From contig NZ_RHGY01000001.1 of the NCBI RefSeq assembly GCF_003862435.1, positions 390,758 to 454,757 on the forward strand: 64,000 nt of DNA. The letters run 5' to 3'. Within the stretch, counting starts at the first letter, position 1. Every line of letters starts with the position of its first letter. The stretch comes from Weissella viridescens. GTDB taxonomy: Bacteria > Bacillota > Bacilli > Lactobacillales > Lactobacillaceae. This document shows positions 7,947 to 16,481 of this stretch, one piece after another. The notes beneath the pieces are model-generated. The model was given only the letters and a program-made list of their open reading frames with translations. It made no database searches and had not been told where the DNA came from. Position numbers and translations under genes: made by a program.

Positions 7947-9197
7947 ATGAAGAAATTAGAATTTGTGGAACTACCTCCCGCGGAGTGGGCGCTGTTTGAA
8001 CATGAACAGGCGAATGGTGGAATGTTACAATCAGTTGAACAATTTGCGCTATTGCAGGACCGTGGCGCGAACGTTAAGATCTTAGGCCTAAAGCGCAATG
8101 GTGAGTTGGTTGCTGGTGCCGTAGTCACTTTAAACCAAATTCGCGGTGGTAAGGAAATTTTGATCAATCATGGACCAGTGCTTGATTATGAAGATAATGG
8201 GCTCTTACATACGTATTTGGAACATTTGAAAGAATATGCTAAGCCTTTGGGTGGTTTGTATATTAAATTCTCACCCAACGAAGCATATCAAATTTTTGAT
8301 AACGAGGGGAATGGTGTAGGTTTACCAGATGAAGACCTGCTTAACCATATTGAAAAGATAGGCGCTATTCACTTACCTTTTGATAAAGGGATGACAGCCA
8401 CAAATGTGCCAAGTTGGATTTACGAAAAAGACTTGCAAACATTAACTGAAGACACATTAACAGCCAGCTATGCGCCTGACGTGAAATACTATTTGAAGAA
8501 AACCCAGCAATTCGGTGTGAAGTTACGTGAATTGGGTCGCGATGAATTGCCTGAATTTAAAGCTTTAACGGAAGATACGGCGAAGCGCGTGGGGTTTGCG
8601 GATAAGCCATTAGAATTCTATCAATTCTTTTATGACAACTATGGCGATCGTGCACATTATGTCGTGGCTGAAATCAATTTTGTGGATTACATCAATAATG
8701 AAAATGATGTGATTGCGAAGTTAGATGAAAAGCTAACGACACTACAAGAGCGTTTAGCTGTTAAAGAAACTAAGAAAAACCGCGGTCAATTTAATGAATT
8801 TACCGATCAAAAACAACAACACAAGAAGCGTATTCAAAAGATTGTGGACATGTTTGGTGATCAGGTGCCAACCACTGATGTGATTGTTGCAGGTGCGTTG
8901 TTCGTCGAACAACCACAAGAAATGTCATATCTCTATTCAGGGATGTATGAGCAATATAAAGAATTCTTTGGACCTTATCTGATTCAAGATACAATGATGC
9001 GTAAAGCTATTGCGGCAGGTTTGCCAAAGTATAATTTCTTAGGAATTTCAGGTGACTTTGATGGGACAGATGGTGTCTTTAAATTCAAAAAGGAATTTAA
9101 TGGTCAACCAGTTCAAATGTTAGGTGAATTTGAATATCCAATTCGACACCTTAAACATAAAATGTACAAGTCGCTCAAGCGCGTCTTGAATCGTTAA
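7947..9197 (+). CDS. FemAB-family peptidoglycan bridge aminoacyltransferase (second copy)
   Basis: A 416-residue paralogue of the divergent neighbour, with the same order of parts: SVEQFALLQDRG near the start, WIYEKDLQTLT near residue 155, a coiled-coil arm (about 260-310, with LDEKLTTLQERLAVKE) and YLYSGMYEQYKEFFGPYLIQ near the end. The family transfers amino acids from tRNA to lipid II side chains, so the two genes probably add different or successive bridge residues. The ribosome site is AAGGA, 12 bases before the ATG, rather long. TATAAT touches the ATG, so a transcript from that box could not include this start; I treat it as chance. Confidence 0.9.
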   Translation: MKKLEFVELPPAEWALFEHEQANGGMLQSVEQFALLQDRGANVKILGLKRNGELVAGAVVTLNQIRGGKEILINHGPVLDYEDNGLLHTYLEHLKEYAKPLGGLYIKFSPNEAYQIFDNEGNGVGLPDEDLLNHIEKIGAIHLPFDKGMTATNVPSWIYEKDLQTLTEDTLTASYAPDVKYYLKKTQQFGVKLRELGRDELPEFKALTEDTAKRVGFADKPLEFYQFFYDNYGDRAHYVVAEINFVDYINNENDVIAKLDEKLTTLQERLAVKETKKNRGQFNEFTDQKQQHKKRIQKIVDMFGDQVPTTDVIVAGALFVEQPQEMSYLYSGMYEQYKEFFGPYLIQDTMMRKAIAAGLPKYNFLGISGDFDGTDGVFKFKKEFNGQPVQMLGEFEYPIRHLKHKMYKSLKRVLNR

Positions 9198-9199
9198 TA

Positions 9200-9234
9200 A
9201 AAAGGCTTCGACCGATATGTCGAGGTCTTTTTTC
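9200..9234 (+). terminator. Terminator after femX-like gene
   Basis: AAAAGGCTTCGAC pairs with GTCGAGGTCTTTT (two G-U pairs) and is followed by T residues. Confidence 0.85.
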
Positions 9235-9312
9235 AATGAAGAAAATAGGTCAGTTACACCACCGATTGACTTACTTAAAGTTAAAAAAACTGAATAATAT
9301 TAGCTTTTAGCA

Positions 9313-9341
9313 TTACTTAGTAAGTAAATACATGTTAATAT
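9313..9341 (+). promoter_or_regulatory. Antiporter promoter with a 15-bp operator over the -35
   Basis: -35 TTACTT, 17-base spacer and -10 TAATAT. The -35 lies inside a perfect inverted repeat, TTACTTA-G-TAAGTAA (9313-9327), the shape of a TetR-family operator. No regulator gene is nearby. Confidence 0.5.
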
Positions 9342-9447
9342 AGTATTAGAGAAATATTATTTGTAATTTAAATTTTACGATGTGAAGTTGTAAGTTTATT
9401 AAAAGTGAACAGTTAAGTTTTGATCTACATAAATAGGAGGTAGTTAT

Positions 9448-10647
9448 ATGAGTGAAATGGGCATGATTGCCATTATGTTATTAACAGCGTTACTTTCAGG
9501 AACGTTGTTTAGAAAAATGGGGTTACCATCGGTTGTTGGACAGTTGGTAGCAGGTGTGATTGTTGGTCCAGCCGTGTTGAATTGGGTTAAGCCAACGAAT
9601 CACATTGAATTTTTAGCTGAAATTGGGGTAATGACCCTGATGTTTATCGCAGGTTTGGAAAGTGATCTGCGTTTGCTAAAACGTTATTTAATTCCAGCCG
9701 TATCAGTGGCTTTCTTCGGAGCATTATTGCCGGTGGGGGCCTTCTACTGGTTTGGAACAACGATTTTACATGAATCAGTTACCATGTCGATTTTCTTTGG
9801 TATTGTCTTTGCAGCGATGTCAACGTCAATAACAGTCGATGTGTTAAAAGAATATAAGCGATTAAAGACTAAGAATGGACAAACAATCTTAGGAGCTGCC
9901 ATTTTTGATGATGTGTTTGCGATTAGTTTGCTGTCAGTTTTCCTTGTTTTTGCCACAAAGGGAGCGACAACGGGTGGCCACGGTGGCTCATCCCACGGTA
10001 TCGCCGTTACCTTATTGCTTCAAGTTGCCTTCTTTATCCTCGCCTTCTCAATTATCCGTTGGGTTGCTACGCCGGTAATGCACTGGTTTGAAAAACTTGA
10101 TTTCCCTTACAGCGAAATATTAGGTGCGTTCATCATGCTGTTTAGTTTGGCAAGTTTAGCTGAACTCTTTGGCCTTTCAGCAATTATTGGTACTTTCTTT
10201 TCAGGGGTGGCCATTGCTGAAACTAAGGTGGCACATAAAGTTGAAAATGCCGCCAATGTCGTATCATATACCTTCTTTATCCCAATTTTCCTGGTGTCAG
10301 TTGGCTTGAACGTGAAATTTGACAGTATTATGGATTATCTCCCAATGATTATCTTCGGAACGGTGATTGCCATCCTTTCAAAGGTTATCGGAAGTGGCTT
10401 TGGTGCCAAGTTAACGGGGTATAGTTGGCTTGACTCAGCGATTATTGGTACCGGAACCGTCCCACGTGGTGAGTTCTCAATTGTTATTGCGCAAATGGGA
10501 CTCGCCGCAGGCGTGATTGATGATGAAGCACAAGGGATGTTGTTAATCATTATCATCTTGGCAACCATCATTGGTCCATTGATGTTACGTTATTTGTTTA
10601 AGTTTGATCATTCAAATGAAAAACATCCAAGCAAATCTAAAGCTTAA
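9448..10647 (+). CDS. Cation:proton antiporter (CPA2, NapA/KefB type)
   Basis: A 399-residue membrane protein with about 12 helices. It opens with the CPA2 pattern GLPSVVGQLVAGVIVGP, carries GVMTLMFIAGLESDL near residue 60, and has the family's AIFDDVF motif near 150, whose paired aspartates bind the ion in CPA2 antiporters. There is no C-terminal RCK/TrkA-N domain, so it is closer to NapA Na+/H+ antiporters than to ligand-gated KefB. Likely role: sodium or potassium export and pH homeostasis. A full AGGAGG ribosome site precedes it. Single-gene unit. Confidence 0.87.
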   Translation: MSEMGMIAIMLLTALLSGTLFRKMGLPSVVGQLVAGVIVGPAVLNWVKPTNHIEFLAEIGVMTLMFIAGLESDLRLLKRYLIPAVSVAFFGALLPVGAFYWFGTTILHESVTMSIFFGIVFAAMSTSITVDVLKEYKRLKTKNGQTILGAAIFDDVFAISLLSVFLVFATKGATTGGHGGSSHGIAVTLLLQVAFFILAFSIIRWVATPVMHWFEKLDFPYSEILGAFIMLFSLASLAELFGLSAIIGTFFSGVAIAETKVAHKVENAANVVSYTFFIPIFLVSVGLNVKFDSIMDYLPMIIFGTVIAILSKVIGSGFGAKLTGYSWLDSAIIGTGTVPRGEFSIVIAQMGLAAGVIDDEAQGMLLIIIILATIIGPLMLRYLFKFDHSNEKHPSKSKA

Positions 10648-10660
10648 AAGTAATCAATTT

Positions 10661-10701
10661 AAAGAGCTATTTTTGGTCGACGACCAAGAATAGCTTTTTT
10701 T
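10661..10701 (+). terminator. Terminator after the antiporter gene
   Basis: AAAGAGCTATT...GGTC pairs with GACC...AATAGCTTT around a GAC loop, then seven T residues. Confidence 0.88.
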
Positions 10702-10885
10702 ATCCAAATACTAAAAATAGATATTTCTTCACACTTTTTGATGTTTTTTGTGCGTTATTTATTGATTAATTAAATTTTTAGCTTGCCTAATGGGGTACAA
10801 ATAACGGAAAATGATTTTCATAAAGTTCTAATATAGTCGTGATAAGCCTAAAGCTAAGCGCGATTTTGTTACTAATCTTAAATGA

Positions 10886-10914
10886 TTGACGTTGTGAAAT
10901 TTATACGGTAAAAT
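10886..10914 (+). promoter_or_regulatory. Promoter of the secreted lysozyme gene
   Basis: -35 TTGACG, exactly 17 bases, -10 TAAAAT. This leaves a 5' leader of about 95 bases. Confidence 0.7.
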
Positions 10915-11014
10915 TAAGAATGTTAAGAAAAGTTTATGAAATTAAAGAAATGTAAAGAATTTAAAAAATAACCCAAAACAGTTATGTTAAACAAGATTAT
11001 CAGAGGATTGATTT

Positions 11015-13693
11015 ATGACACGTATGAAAATGTATAAGAGTGGAAAGTTCTGGGTCAGCTCAGCGGTTACTGCATTAGGTGCAACCGGTGCCCTCCTTGG
11101 TGGAACAAGTACGCAGGCACACGCTGATGCTGCGACTGATAGCCAAGTTACACAAGCTTCTGATCAGCAAAAGACGGTTAAGGCACCATCAGCTGCGGAT
11201 GTACAAGCGCAAATTTCTGCAGCAATGAACACGAATCCAACAAATGTACAAATGGATACGGATACAACGGCACCAGTTAGTGAGGCTGAAAAGACAGCAA
11301 TTGCGGATGAGAAGCAAACAGTGGCTGAAGTAGCAACGCCAACAAACCAGCAATCCGAAGTCACACAAAATGAAACTACCGCTGCACCTGACCAAGTGGT
11401 GGAAACCCCTGAAGTGAATGGAAGCGATGCACAGGATAAGACGCCGCAAGTGCCAGTTGACCAAGAGCATCATGATGATGTAACAATCACGACACCTAAG
11501 ACTGATCAAGTGACGCCAGAAGTAGCACCTAAAGCAGAAGTTACAGCACCAAAGACCGACGTAACCCCTGATCAAAAAGATGGCACAAACAAGTCAACGA
11601 GTGATGCACCTACTCAAGATTCAAAGGATACATCAAATAAAACAACGAATGATCAATCTGATCAAAACAAAAAGACGGTGCCAACTGAAAAATCAGTTTC
11701 AGACAAACAAATGGCCCCTAAAGTGGTAGCGCCAAAGGTGGGTAACAAAGCAGTTGCCACGCCAAAGCAGGCAGTCAAACCAACCACTGTTTTGACTGCC
11801 AAGGCTAAGCCAGTTAAAGCAGCACAAAACTACAATTATTCAGCAACGCAAAAGGCAAACGCGGAATTCTTGTACCGTTATTTCTCAGCCCGCGGATGGA
11901 CACGTAGTGCCATTGCTGGAATGCTTGGAAATATGACAGTTGAAAGTTATTTGTTACCTGATATCACTGAAATTGGAGGAGGGGGTGGCTATGGCTTAGT
12001 ACAATGGACGCCAGCAAGTAAGTTAATTAATTGGTGTAATGCCAATGGATTAAACTACCGTACATTGACTGGTCAAGCCGCACGTATTCAATATGAAATG
12101 ACAAATGGCATTCAATTCTATCCATCATATACAAGCAGTATGACGGCAGCACAATATATGAAGAGTAACGCCTCGGCGTACACGCTGGCAATCGTTTTCT
12201 TGGCTAACTATGAACGCCCGTATGATAGTAACCAACCTGAGCGTGGTAATATTGCGATGTACTGGTATAACTATCTTGGTACCATTAATTTGTCTGGCAA
12301 CAACAATCAGCCAACGCCAAAGCCTACCCCAAATCCACAAGCCAAGAATGGTTATGTATGGGAGGGGTCAAACCTCTACTATTACAATAATGGGACTAAG
12401 GTCAGTGGATTGCGCTCTTATGGTCAAAATGGTCTTGAGTACTACAACCCAACCACAAAGGCTCAAGTTCGTAATCAACAGGTTCGTATCGGAACCGCCG
12501 TTTATTATTTCAACGGTGAGGGAGATGCCATCACTGGTTTCCGTAAGTTTGGTAAAAATTCAGTAGAGTACTATGCCCAAAATCATAAGCGTGTTGCAAA
12601 CACCTACGTGCAAACAGGTCAAACATATTACTACATGGATGGTAATGGACAAGCAATTTCTGGATTACGTCGTTACAGTAAGTCTGGGTTGGAATACTAT
12701 AACCCAACAACTCGTTTACAAACGCGCAATAACTATGCCAAGGTAGGCAACAACTTCTATTACTTCAATGGTGAAGGAGATGCCGTTAATGGTTTCCGTA
12801 AATATGGTAAGAATGGTTTGGAGTATTACAATCCAACAACACAAATTCAAACCCGTAATAATTATGTCCAATCAGGTAAAAATGTTTATTACTTTAATGG
12901 TGAAGGGGATGCCGTAAGTGGTTTCCGTAAATATGGTAAGAACGGTTTGGAATACTACAATCCAACGACCCATATCCAACAACGTAATAATTATGTGCAA
13001 TCGGGCAAGAATTTTTATTACTTTAACGGTGAAGGAGATGCCGTAAGTGGTTTCCGTAAATATGGTAAGAACGGTTTGGAATACTACAATCCAACAACCC
13101 ATATCCAACAACGTAATAATTATGTGCAATCTGGTAAGAATTTGTACTACTTTAATGCTAATGGAGATGCTGTCACGGGTCTTCGTAAGTATGGTAAGAA
13201 TAAGTTAGAGTATTACGATCCTAAAACACACATTCAAGCGCGGAATAAGGCAATTACCATTGGTAAGCAAAGCTATTACTTTGGTGGTAATGGGGATGCC
13301 GTTTCAGGAACGGTTAATCGAAATGGTAAAATTGAATTTTACAACCCATCAAACTATACCCGTCGTACGACACCTGGCTATGTTAAGCAAGGAAACACGT
13401 ATGTATTCCTCGATAACAAGGGTTATGGTGTGACTGGCCTACGTCGTTATGGTAAGAATGGCTTAGAATATTACTCACCAAAGACTGGCCTACAAGTACG
13501 TAATGGGTATGTCAATGTAAAGGGTGTTGTCTATTACTTTAATCGTGAAGGGGATGCCATTAATGGTGTTCGGAACTTAGGTAAGGGTTATATTGAATAC
13601 TATGTTAATCATGCACGTGTTCAAAACAAAACCTTAAAGGTTAACGGTGTTATGTATCGTTTCGATGCTAACGGTCGTGGTAAGCGTATCTAA
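11015..13693 (+). CDS. Secreted phage-tail-type lysozyme with glucan-binding-type repeats
   Basis: An 892-residue exported protein. Residues 1-37 form a KxYKxGKxW-type signal peptide (KMYKSGKFW) ending near AHADA. Residues 40-270 are a low-complexity Thr/Pro/Lys/Gln linker. Residues about 275-423 resemble the phage tail lysozyme domain, with GNMTVES (Glu310 the likely catalytic acid) and GYGLVQW. From about 445 to the end run some ten repeats of about 43 residues (YYFNGEGDA, FRKYGKNGLEYYNP) like those that bind glucan in dextransucrases. Likely role: cleavage of cell-wall peptidoglycan while held by wall or alpha-glucan polymers. There is no LPXTG motif. AGAGG precedes the ATG. Confidence 0.85.
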   Translation: MTRMKMYKSGKFWVSSAVTALGATGALLGGTSTQAHADAATDSQVTQASDQQKTVKAPSAADVQAQISAAMNTNPTNVQMDTDTTAPVSEAEKTAIADEKQTVAEVATPTNQQSEVTQNETTAAPDQVVETPEVNGSDAQDKTPQVPVDQEHHDDVTITTPKTDQVTPEVAPKAEVTAPKTDVTPDQKDGTNKSTSDAPTQDSKDTSNKTTNDQSDQNKKTVPTEKSVSDKQMAPKVVAPKVGNKAVATPKQAVKPTTVLTAKAKPVKAAQNYNYSATQKANAEFLYRYFSARGWTRSAIAGMLGNMTVESYLLPDITEIGGGGGYGLVQWTPASKLINWCNANGLNYRTLTGQAARIQYEMTNGIQFYPSYTSSMTAAQYMKSNASAYTLAIVFLANYERPYDSNQPERGNIAMYWYNYLGTINLSGNNNQPTPKPTPNPQAKNGYVWEGSNLYYYNNGTKVSGLRSYGQNGLEYYNPTTKAQVRNQQVRIGTAVYYFNGEGDAITGFRKFGKNSVEYYAQNHKRVANTYVQTGQTYYYMDGNGQAISGLRRYSKSGLEYYNPTTRLQTRNNYAKVGNNFYYFNGEGDAVNGFRKYGKNGLEYYNPTTQIQTRNNYVQSGKNVYYFNGEGDAVSGFRKYGKNGLEYYNPTTHIQQRNNYVQSGKNFYYFNGEGDAVSGFRKYGKNGLEYYNPTTHIQQRNNYVQSGKNLYYFNANGDAVTGLRKYGKNKLEYYDPKTHIQARNKAITIGKQSYYFGGNGDAVSGTVNRNGKIEFYNPSNYTRRTTPGYVKQGNTYVFLDNKGYGVTGLRRYGKNGLEYYSPKTGLQVRNGYVNVKGVVYYFNREGDAINGVRNLGKGYIEYYVNHARVQNKTLKVNGVMYRFDANGRGKRI
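12346..13690 (+). repeat. Tandem 129-bp coding repeats in the lysozyme gene
   Basis: About ten copies of a 43-codon unit. Two neighbouring units (about 12890-13018 and 13019-13147) differ at only about seven of 129 bases, while outer copies are diverged. The near-identical pair suggests recent unit duplication and makes copy-number change by recombination likely. Confidence 0.85.
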
Positions 13694-13724
13694 AAAAGGC
13701 CTCGTCTTTTGACGAGGCTTTTTT
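13692..13724. terminator. Bidirectional terminator between lysozyme and thrE genes
   Basis: GCCTCGTC pairs with GACGAGGC over a TTTT loop, with six A before and six T after. It ends both convergent units and overlaps the stop region of the minus-strand gene. Confidence 0.93.
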
Positions 13725-14169
13725 AGTGCTTTGGGAATGTTAATTTGAATAGTATTTCGCCAACAATGAAACCAACGGCTAAGGCGGTGGCTACGAGCAA
13801 GACAGAGATGATTTCTGATCCTGCTTGTTGATTGCCTAATGTGAGATTTTTCATACCCATGGCTGCCATGCCTCCTGGCACGAGTGAAACGAGACTGGGG
13901 ATATAAATCATGGTTACCGGTGTTTGATACTTTTGTGCAAATACGTTGCCTAAGTAACCAATGACAATTGTGGCAATTAGATTCTGCCACACAATATGTT
14001 GGGAATATAACCCAAAGATACAATAAGCCATCCAAGAGACAGCCCCAGTGATGCCGGCAGGTAATAATGCACGACGCGGGATGTTGGTTAATAAACCAAA
14101 CCCAAACGAAGAAATGAAACCAAATCCAGTTTCAACGACTAGTTTAATGAGTGCTTGCATTAGTGACAT
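13723..14169 (-). CDS. Threonine/serine exporter, ThrE_2 (DUF3815) subunit
   Basis: A 148-residue protein with about four or five transmembrane helices, including PGITG-like PAGITGAVSW and the SLVPGGMAAMGM loop typical of the ThrE C-terminal domain. In Corynebacterium ThrE both halves are one protein; in many Firmicutes, as here, they are two adjacent genes. It overlaps the upstream half by 10 bases, indicating translational coupling, and the two presumably form one exporter for threonine, serine or small peptides. Not a broken gene: both parts have their own starts and intact ends. Confidence 0.85.
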   Translation of the reverse strand: MSLMQALIKLVVETGFGFISSFGFGLLTNIPRRALLPAGITGAVSWMAYCIFGLYSQHIVWQNLIATIVIGYLGNVFAQKYQTPVTMIYIPSLVSLVPGGMAAMGMKNLTLGNQQAGSEIISVLLVATALAVGFIVGEILFKLTFPKH

Positions 14170-14903
14170 ACCTCGATTGCTAAAATCACACCAAAGGCAA
14201 TGGCGCCAGCGACGAAAAACGCGTATGTCATCCGCACGATTCCAGAAATAATTTCTTTAGCAATAATTTCACGGATGGCATTGGTAATAGCAACACCGGG
14301 AACAAGGGGCATCAGGGAACTAATAATAATGTTATACAGATTATCACCCAGATTAAATTTCACCAGGAGACTCGCAAGCAGTCCAATGGTAAAGCCACCA
14401 ATGACTTCAGAAATATACGGGAAATCATAGTAGCTTGTAATTTTTTTACTGAAAATAAATGCCGTGAGTCCCACGAAGAAACTCAAAAAGAGATCCGTCC
14501 AAGTTGCCTTAAAAACAAGCATGGGTGCCATTGAAACGAGGCCAGCTCCGAATACTTGTAATGTAAAGGGCGTCTGTGTGACGGTCTGATCTAGATTTTT
14601 GATGGCCTGGTTAAATTGATTGAAATTAATCTTTTGTTGGGTGAAATCCCGGGAAAGTTGATTGATGGCATCAACTTTTTTTAAATCATAACCACCCATT
14701 TTAGGTTTAATGAATAGGGTGTCGGTTGATTCATTAATTGTGATGAAAATAGCGGTAAGGGTGGAATAACAGACAATCGGTGTCTGAGCAGCTTTCCCAA
14801 TATGTTCAATGGTATTTTCGATGCGAAACGTTTCGGCGCCACTATTTAGTAGAAGGTTACCGACCTGACTACATGTGGCTAAGAGTTCTTTTTCAGTTGG
14901 CAT
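14160..14903 (-). CDS. Threonine/serine exporter, ThrE_1 (DUF1212) subunit
   Basis: A 247-residue protein. The first 110 residues are the soluble ThrE_1 domain (LLNSGAETFRIENTIE, then FITINES), and the rest has about five transmembrane helices with the LMPLVPGVAITNAIREI loop near residue 190. It is the first gene of a two-gene operon, coupled to the DUF3815 half. A TATAAT lies upstream on the minus strand at about 14950. The ribosome site is weak (ATGGAT). Confidence 0.85.
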   Translation of the reverse strand: MPTEKELLATCSQVGNLLLNSGAETFRIENTIEHIGKAAQTPIVCYSTLTAIFITINESTDTLFIKPKMGGYDLKKVDAINQLSRDFTQQKINFNQFNQAIKNLDQTVTQTPFTLQVFGAGLVSMAPMLVFKATWTDLFLSFFVGLTAFIFSKKITSYYDFPYISEVIGGFTIGLLASLLVKFNLGDNLYNIIISSLMPLVPGVAITNAIREIIAKEIISGIVRMTYAFFVAGAIAFGVILAIEVCH

Positions 14904-14984
14904 AATTGATATCCATTTCTATGAGGAGTTAGCAATTAACAATAAGTGTATTATAACCTGATTTAAGCGGTGTTCGTTAAAAAA

Positions 14985-15013
14985 TTGAGTTTCCAACGTC
15001 AATCAGGTAATAT
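14985..15013 (+). promoter_or_regulatory. Promoter of the DUF1836 gene
   Basis: -35 TTGAGT, 17-base spacer, -10 TAATAT, about 35 bases before the start codon. Confidence 0.65.
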
Positions 15014-15047
15014 CTAGTTATGAAGACTAGCTAACGAAAGGGATTAT

Positions 15048-15563
15048 ATGACAAATACACAGTTAAAGAATTGGGATGATTTTCAATTGCCCCGATGGGA
15101 GATGTTGCCTGGCATTGATTTATATTTAGATCAAGTGATTGAACTCATTAATGGCTACTTAGCCCCAATCACCCCAGCTGATGAAAAGAAAATTTTGACG
15201 GCATCGATGCTGAACAACTATGTTAAACAGGATTTGATGCCAGCACCTGTAAAAAAGAAATATTCACGTCAACATCTTGTGTTTTTAATTGTGATTACAT
15301 TGATGAAGCAAACGTTTACCTTGAGTGAAATTAAAAGTGTTTTGAACGAAGCGTTAGCGCATCAATCGATTAAGGCATTTTATGATGACTTTTGTGAAAA
15401 GCAAGAGAAAGCCCTACACTTTGTCGAACATTTCCAACCAGGAGCTGGAGAAATGGTCGAACCAACCCCAGATGCGCAATTAGAAGAATTGGTTACAATG
15501 GCGATTTCAACGAGTTTGTATAGTAAACAATTAATTGCAAATTTGATTGGTACCGAAGATTAG
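15048..15563 (+). CDS. DUF1836 domain-containing protein
   Basis: A 171-residue soluble protein of the DUF1836 family. The core is about residues 15-115, with LPRWEMLPGIDLYLDQVIEL, MLNNYVKQDLMP and YSRQHLVFL, which resembles the helix-turn-helix start of MerR-like regulators. The family is usually described as a putative transcriptional regulator; no target is known to me. GAAAGG lies before the ATG. It is followed by the teichoic acid genes but they have their own promoter, so co-regulation is not shown. Confidence 0.8.
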   Translation: MTNTQLKNWDDFQLPRWEMLPGIDLYLDQVIELINGYLAPITPADEKKILTASMLNNYVKQDLMPAPVKKKYSRQHLVFLIVITLMKQTFTLSEIKSVLNEALAHQSIKAFYDDFCEKQEKALHFVEHFQPGAGEMVEPTPDAQLEELVTMAISTSLYSKQLIANLIGTED

Positions 15564-15596
15564 AGACCAGGCAGTCGGTAAGCCCACACGTTTTAT

Positions 15597-15625
15597 TTGG
15601 AAGGGGTTCAAGCAACTGGTATAAT
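15597..15625 (+). promoter_or_regulatory. Extended -10 promoter of the licD-tarI-tarJ operon
   Basis: -35 TTGGAA, 17-base spacer and an extended -10 TGG-TATAAT. Transcription would begin near 15632, which rules out the ATG-like starts before that point for the next gene. Confidence 0.75.
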
Positions 15626-15680
15626 AAGGAGACGGGTTGCTAAAGCAACAGTCAGACAAATGACTAAGGAGCCAAGAACC

Positions 15681-16481
15681 ATGGTAGAACGCTTAACAAC
15701 AGAAACTGTCCATGACGTGATGCGCGCAATGCTAAACGATGTGGCGACTTTCGCAAACACCCATGATCTAAAGCTGTTTTTATTAGGTGGCACGTTACTG
15801 GGAAGTGTTCGAGATGGTGCATTGATTCCATGGGATGATGATGTCGACGTTGGCTTTGCTCGTAAAGACTATGATCGCTTTATGGCAACTTATCAGCCAA
15901 GTAACCCACGATTTGAGTTACTGACAGAGACTAATCCGCAAAATCTAGTGCCTTATTTACGGGTTGTTGATCGACAAACGCAAGCTGAATCGGATTATTA
16001 TGAGCAGACTCATGGTATTTTTATTGATATTTTTCCGATTGATGCCTTTAATAAGAAGCCATGGCAATTAAAATGTTTTTTTGTTAAGCAAAAGGGACTA
16101 AACATTTTACGAAACGTGGGTCGTTCAACAGGTCGATATCCAGCTGATGCAAAACTTGTCGGTTTGAAACGCTGTTTGAAAGCGGTATTCCCGCATTTAT
16201 CAGCACATCGTGTCGCTCGATTACAAAGTAAAATGGCACGCAAGTTTGCGCAAGGTACCCAACATCCAACCCAAGCAGGTGTTCTGAATGGAATGTATGG
16301 ACCTAAAGAAATCTTTCCAGTTTCGATGTGGCAAAATGCCCATCAAGTCACTTTTGAAGGGATGCCAGTCTGGCAACCAAATGCTGCTGATCAGTATTTG
16401 ACGCAATTCTTTGGTAATTGGCGTCAACCAGTAAAGAATATCGATAAACATGGAAGCTTTTATCTAAAGGAGAAGAATTAA
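15681..16481 (+). CDS. LicD-family phosphotransferase
   Basis: A 266-residue LicD/FKTN-like nucleotidyl-phosphosugar transferase. The signature LLGGTLLGSVRDGALIPWDDD is near residues 32-52, with the DDDVD acidic cluster that binds metal, and IFIDIFPIDAF near 115. LicD enzymes move phosphocholine or, in relatives, phosphoribitol or other phosphoalcohols onto wall glycans. The start at 15681 is supported by AAGGAG nine bases before it. It overlaps tarI by one base (TAATG), so with CDP-ribitol genes next door its donor may be CDP-ribitol; that is inference. The C-terminus (VKNIDKHGSF) is intact. Confidence 0.85.
   Translation: MVERLTTETVHDVMRAMLNDVATFANTHDLKLFLLGGTLLGSVRDGALIPWDDDVDVGFARKDYDRFMATYQPSNPRFELLTETNPQNLVPYLRVVDRQTQAESDYYEQTHGIFIDIFPIDAFNKKPWQLKCFFVKQKGLNILRNVGRSTGRYPADAKLVGLKRCLKAVFPHLSAHRVARLQSKMARKFAQGTQHPTQAGVLNGMYGPKEIFPVSMWQNAHQVTFEGMPVWQPNAADQYLTQFFGNWRQPVKNIDKHGSFYLKEKN

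Larger units (their letters stand above)
10648..11014. other. Intergenic region upstream of the lysozyme gene
   Basis: A 367-base AT-rich gap with the antiporter terminator at its left end and the lysozyme promoter at 10886-10914. The middle (about 10705-10880) holds no gene or clear structure that I can see. Confidence 0.6.

Noticed and set aside
12346-13690. A CRISPR-like or satellite repeat array.
   Set aside because: The units are in one open frame, 129 bp long, and encode glucan-binding-type peptide repeats.
11015-13693. A prophage remnant, because of the phage-tail-lysozyme domain.
   Set aside because: No other phage genes are nearby, and the signal peptide and wall-binding repeats show a chromosomal secreted protein.
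13723-14903. A frameshifted, broken thrE gene.
   Set aside because: The two-gene form of ThrE (DUF1212 plus DUF3815) is normal in many Firmicutes, and both parts have intact starts and ends.
15597-15680. A longer LicD protein starting at 15597 or 15660.
   Set aside because: The promoter's -35 and -10 occupy 15597-15625, and the only proper ribosome site (AAGGAG) is in front of 15681.
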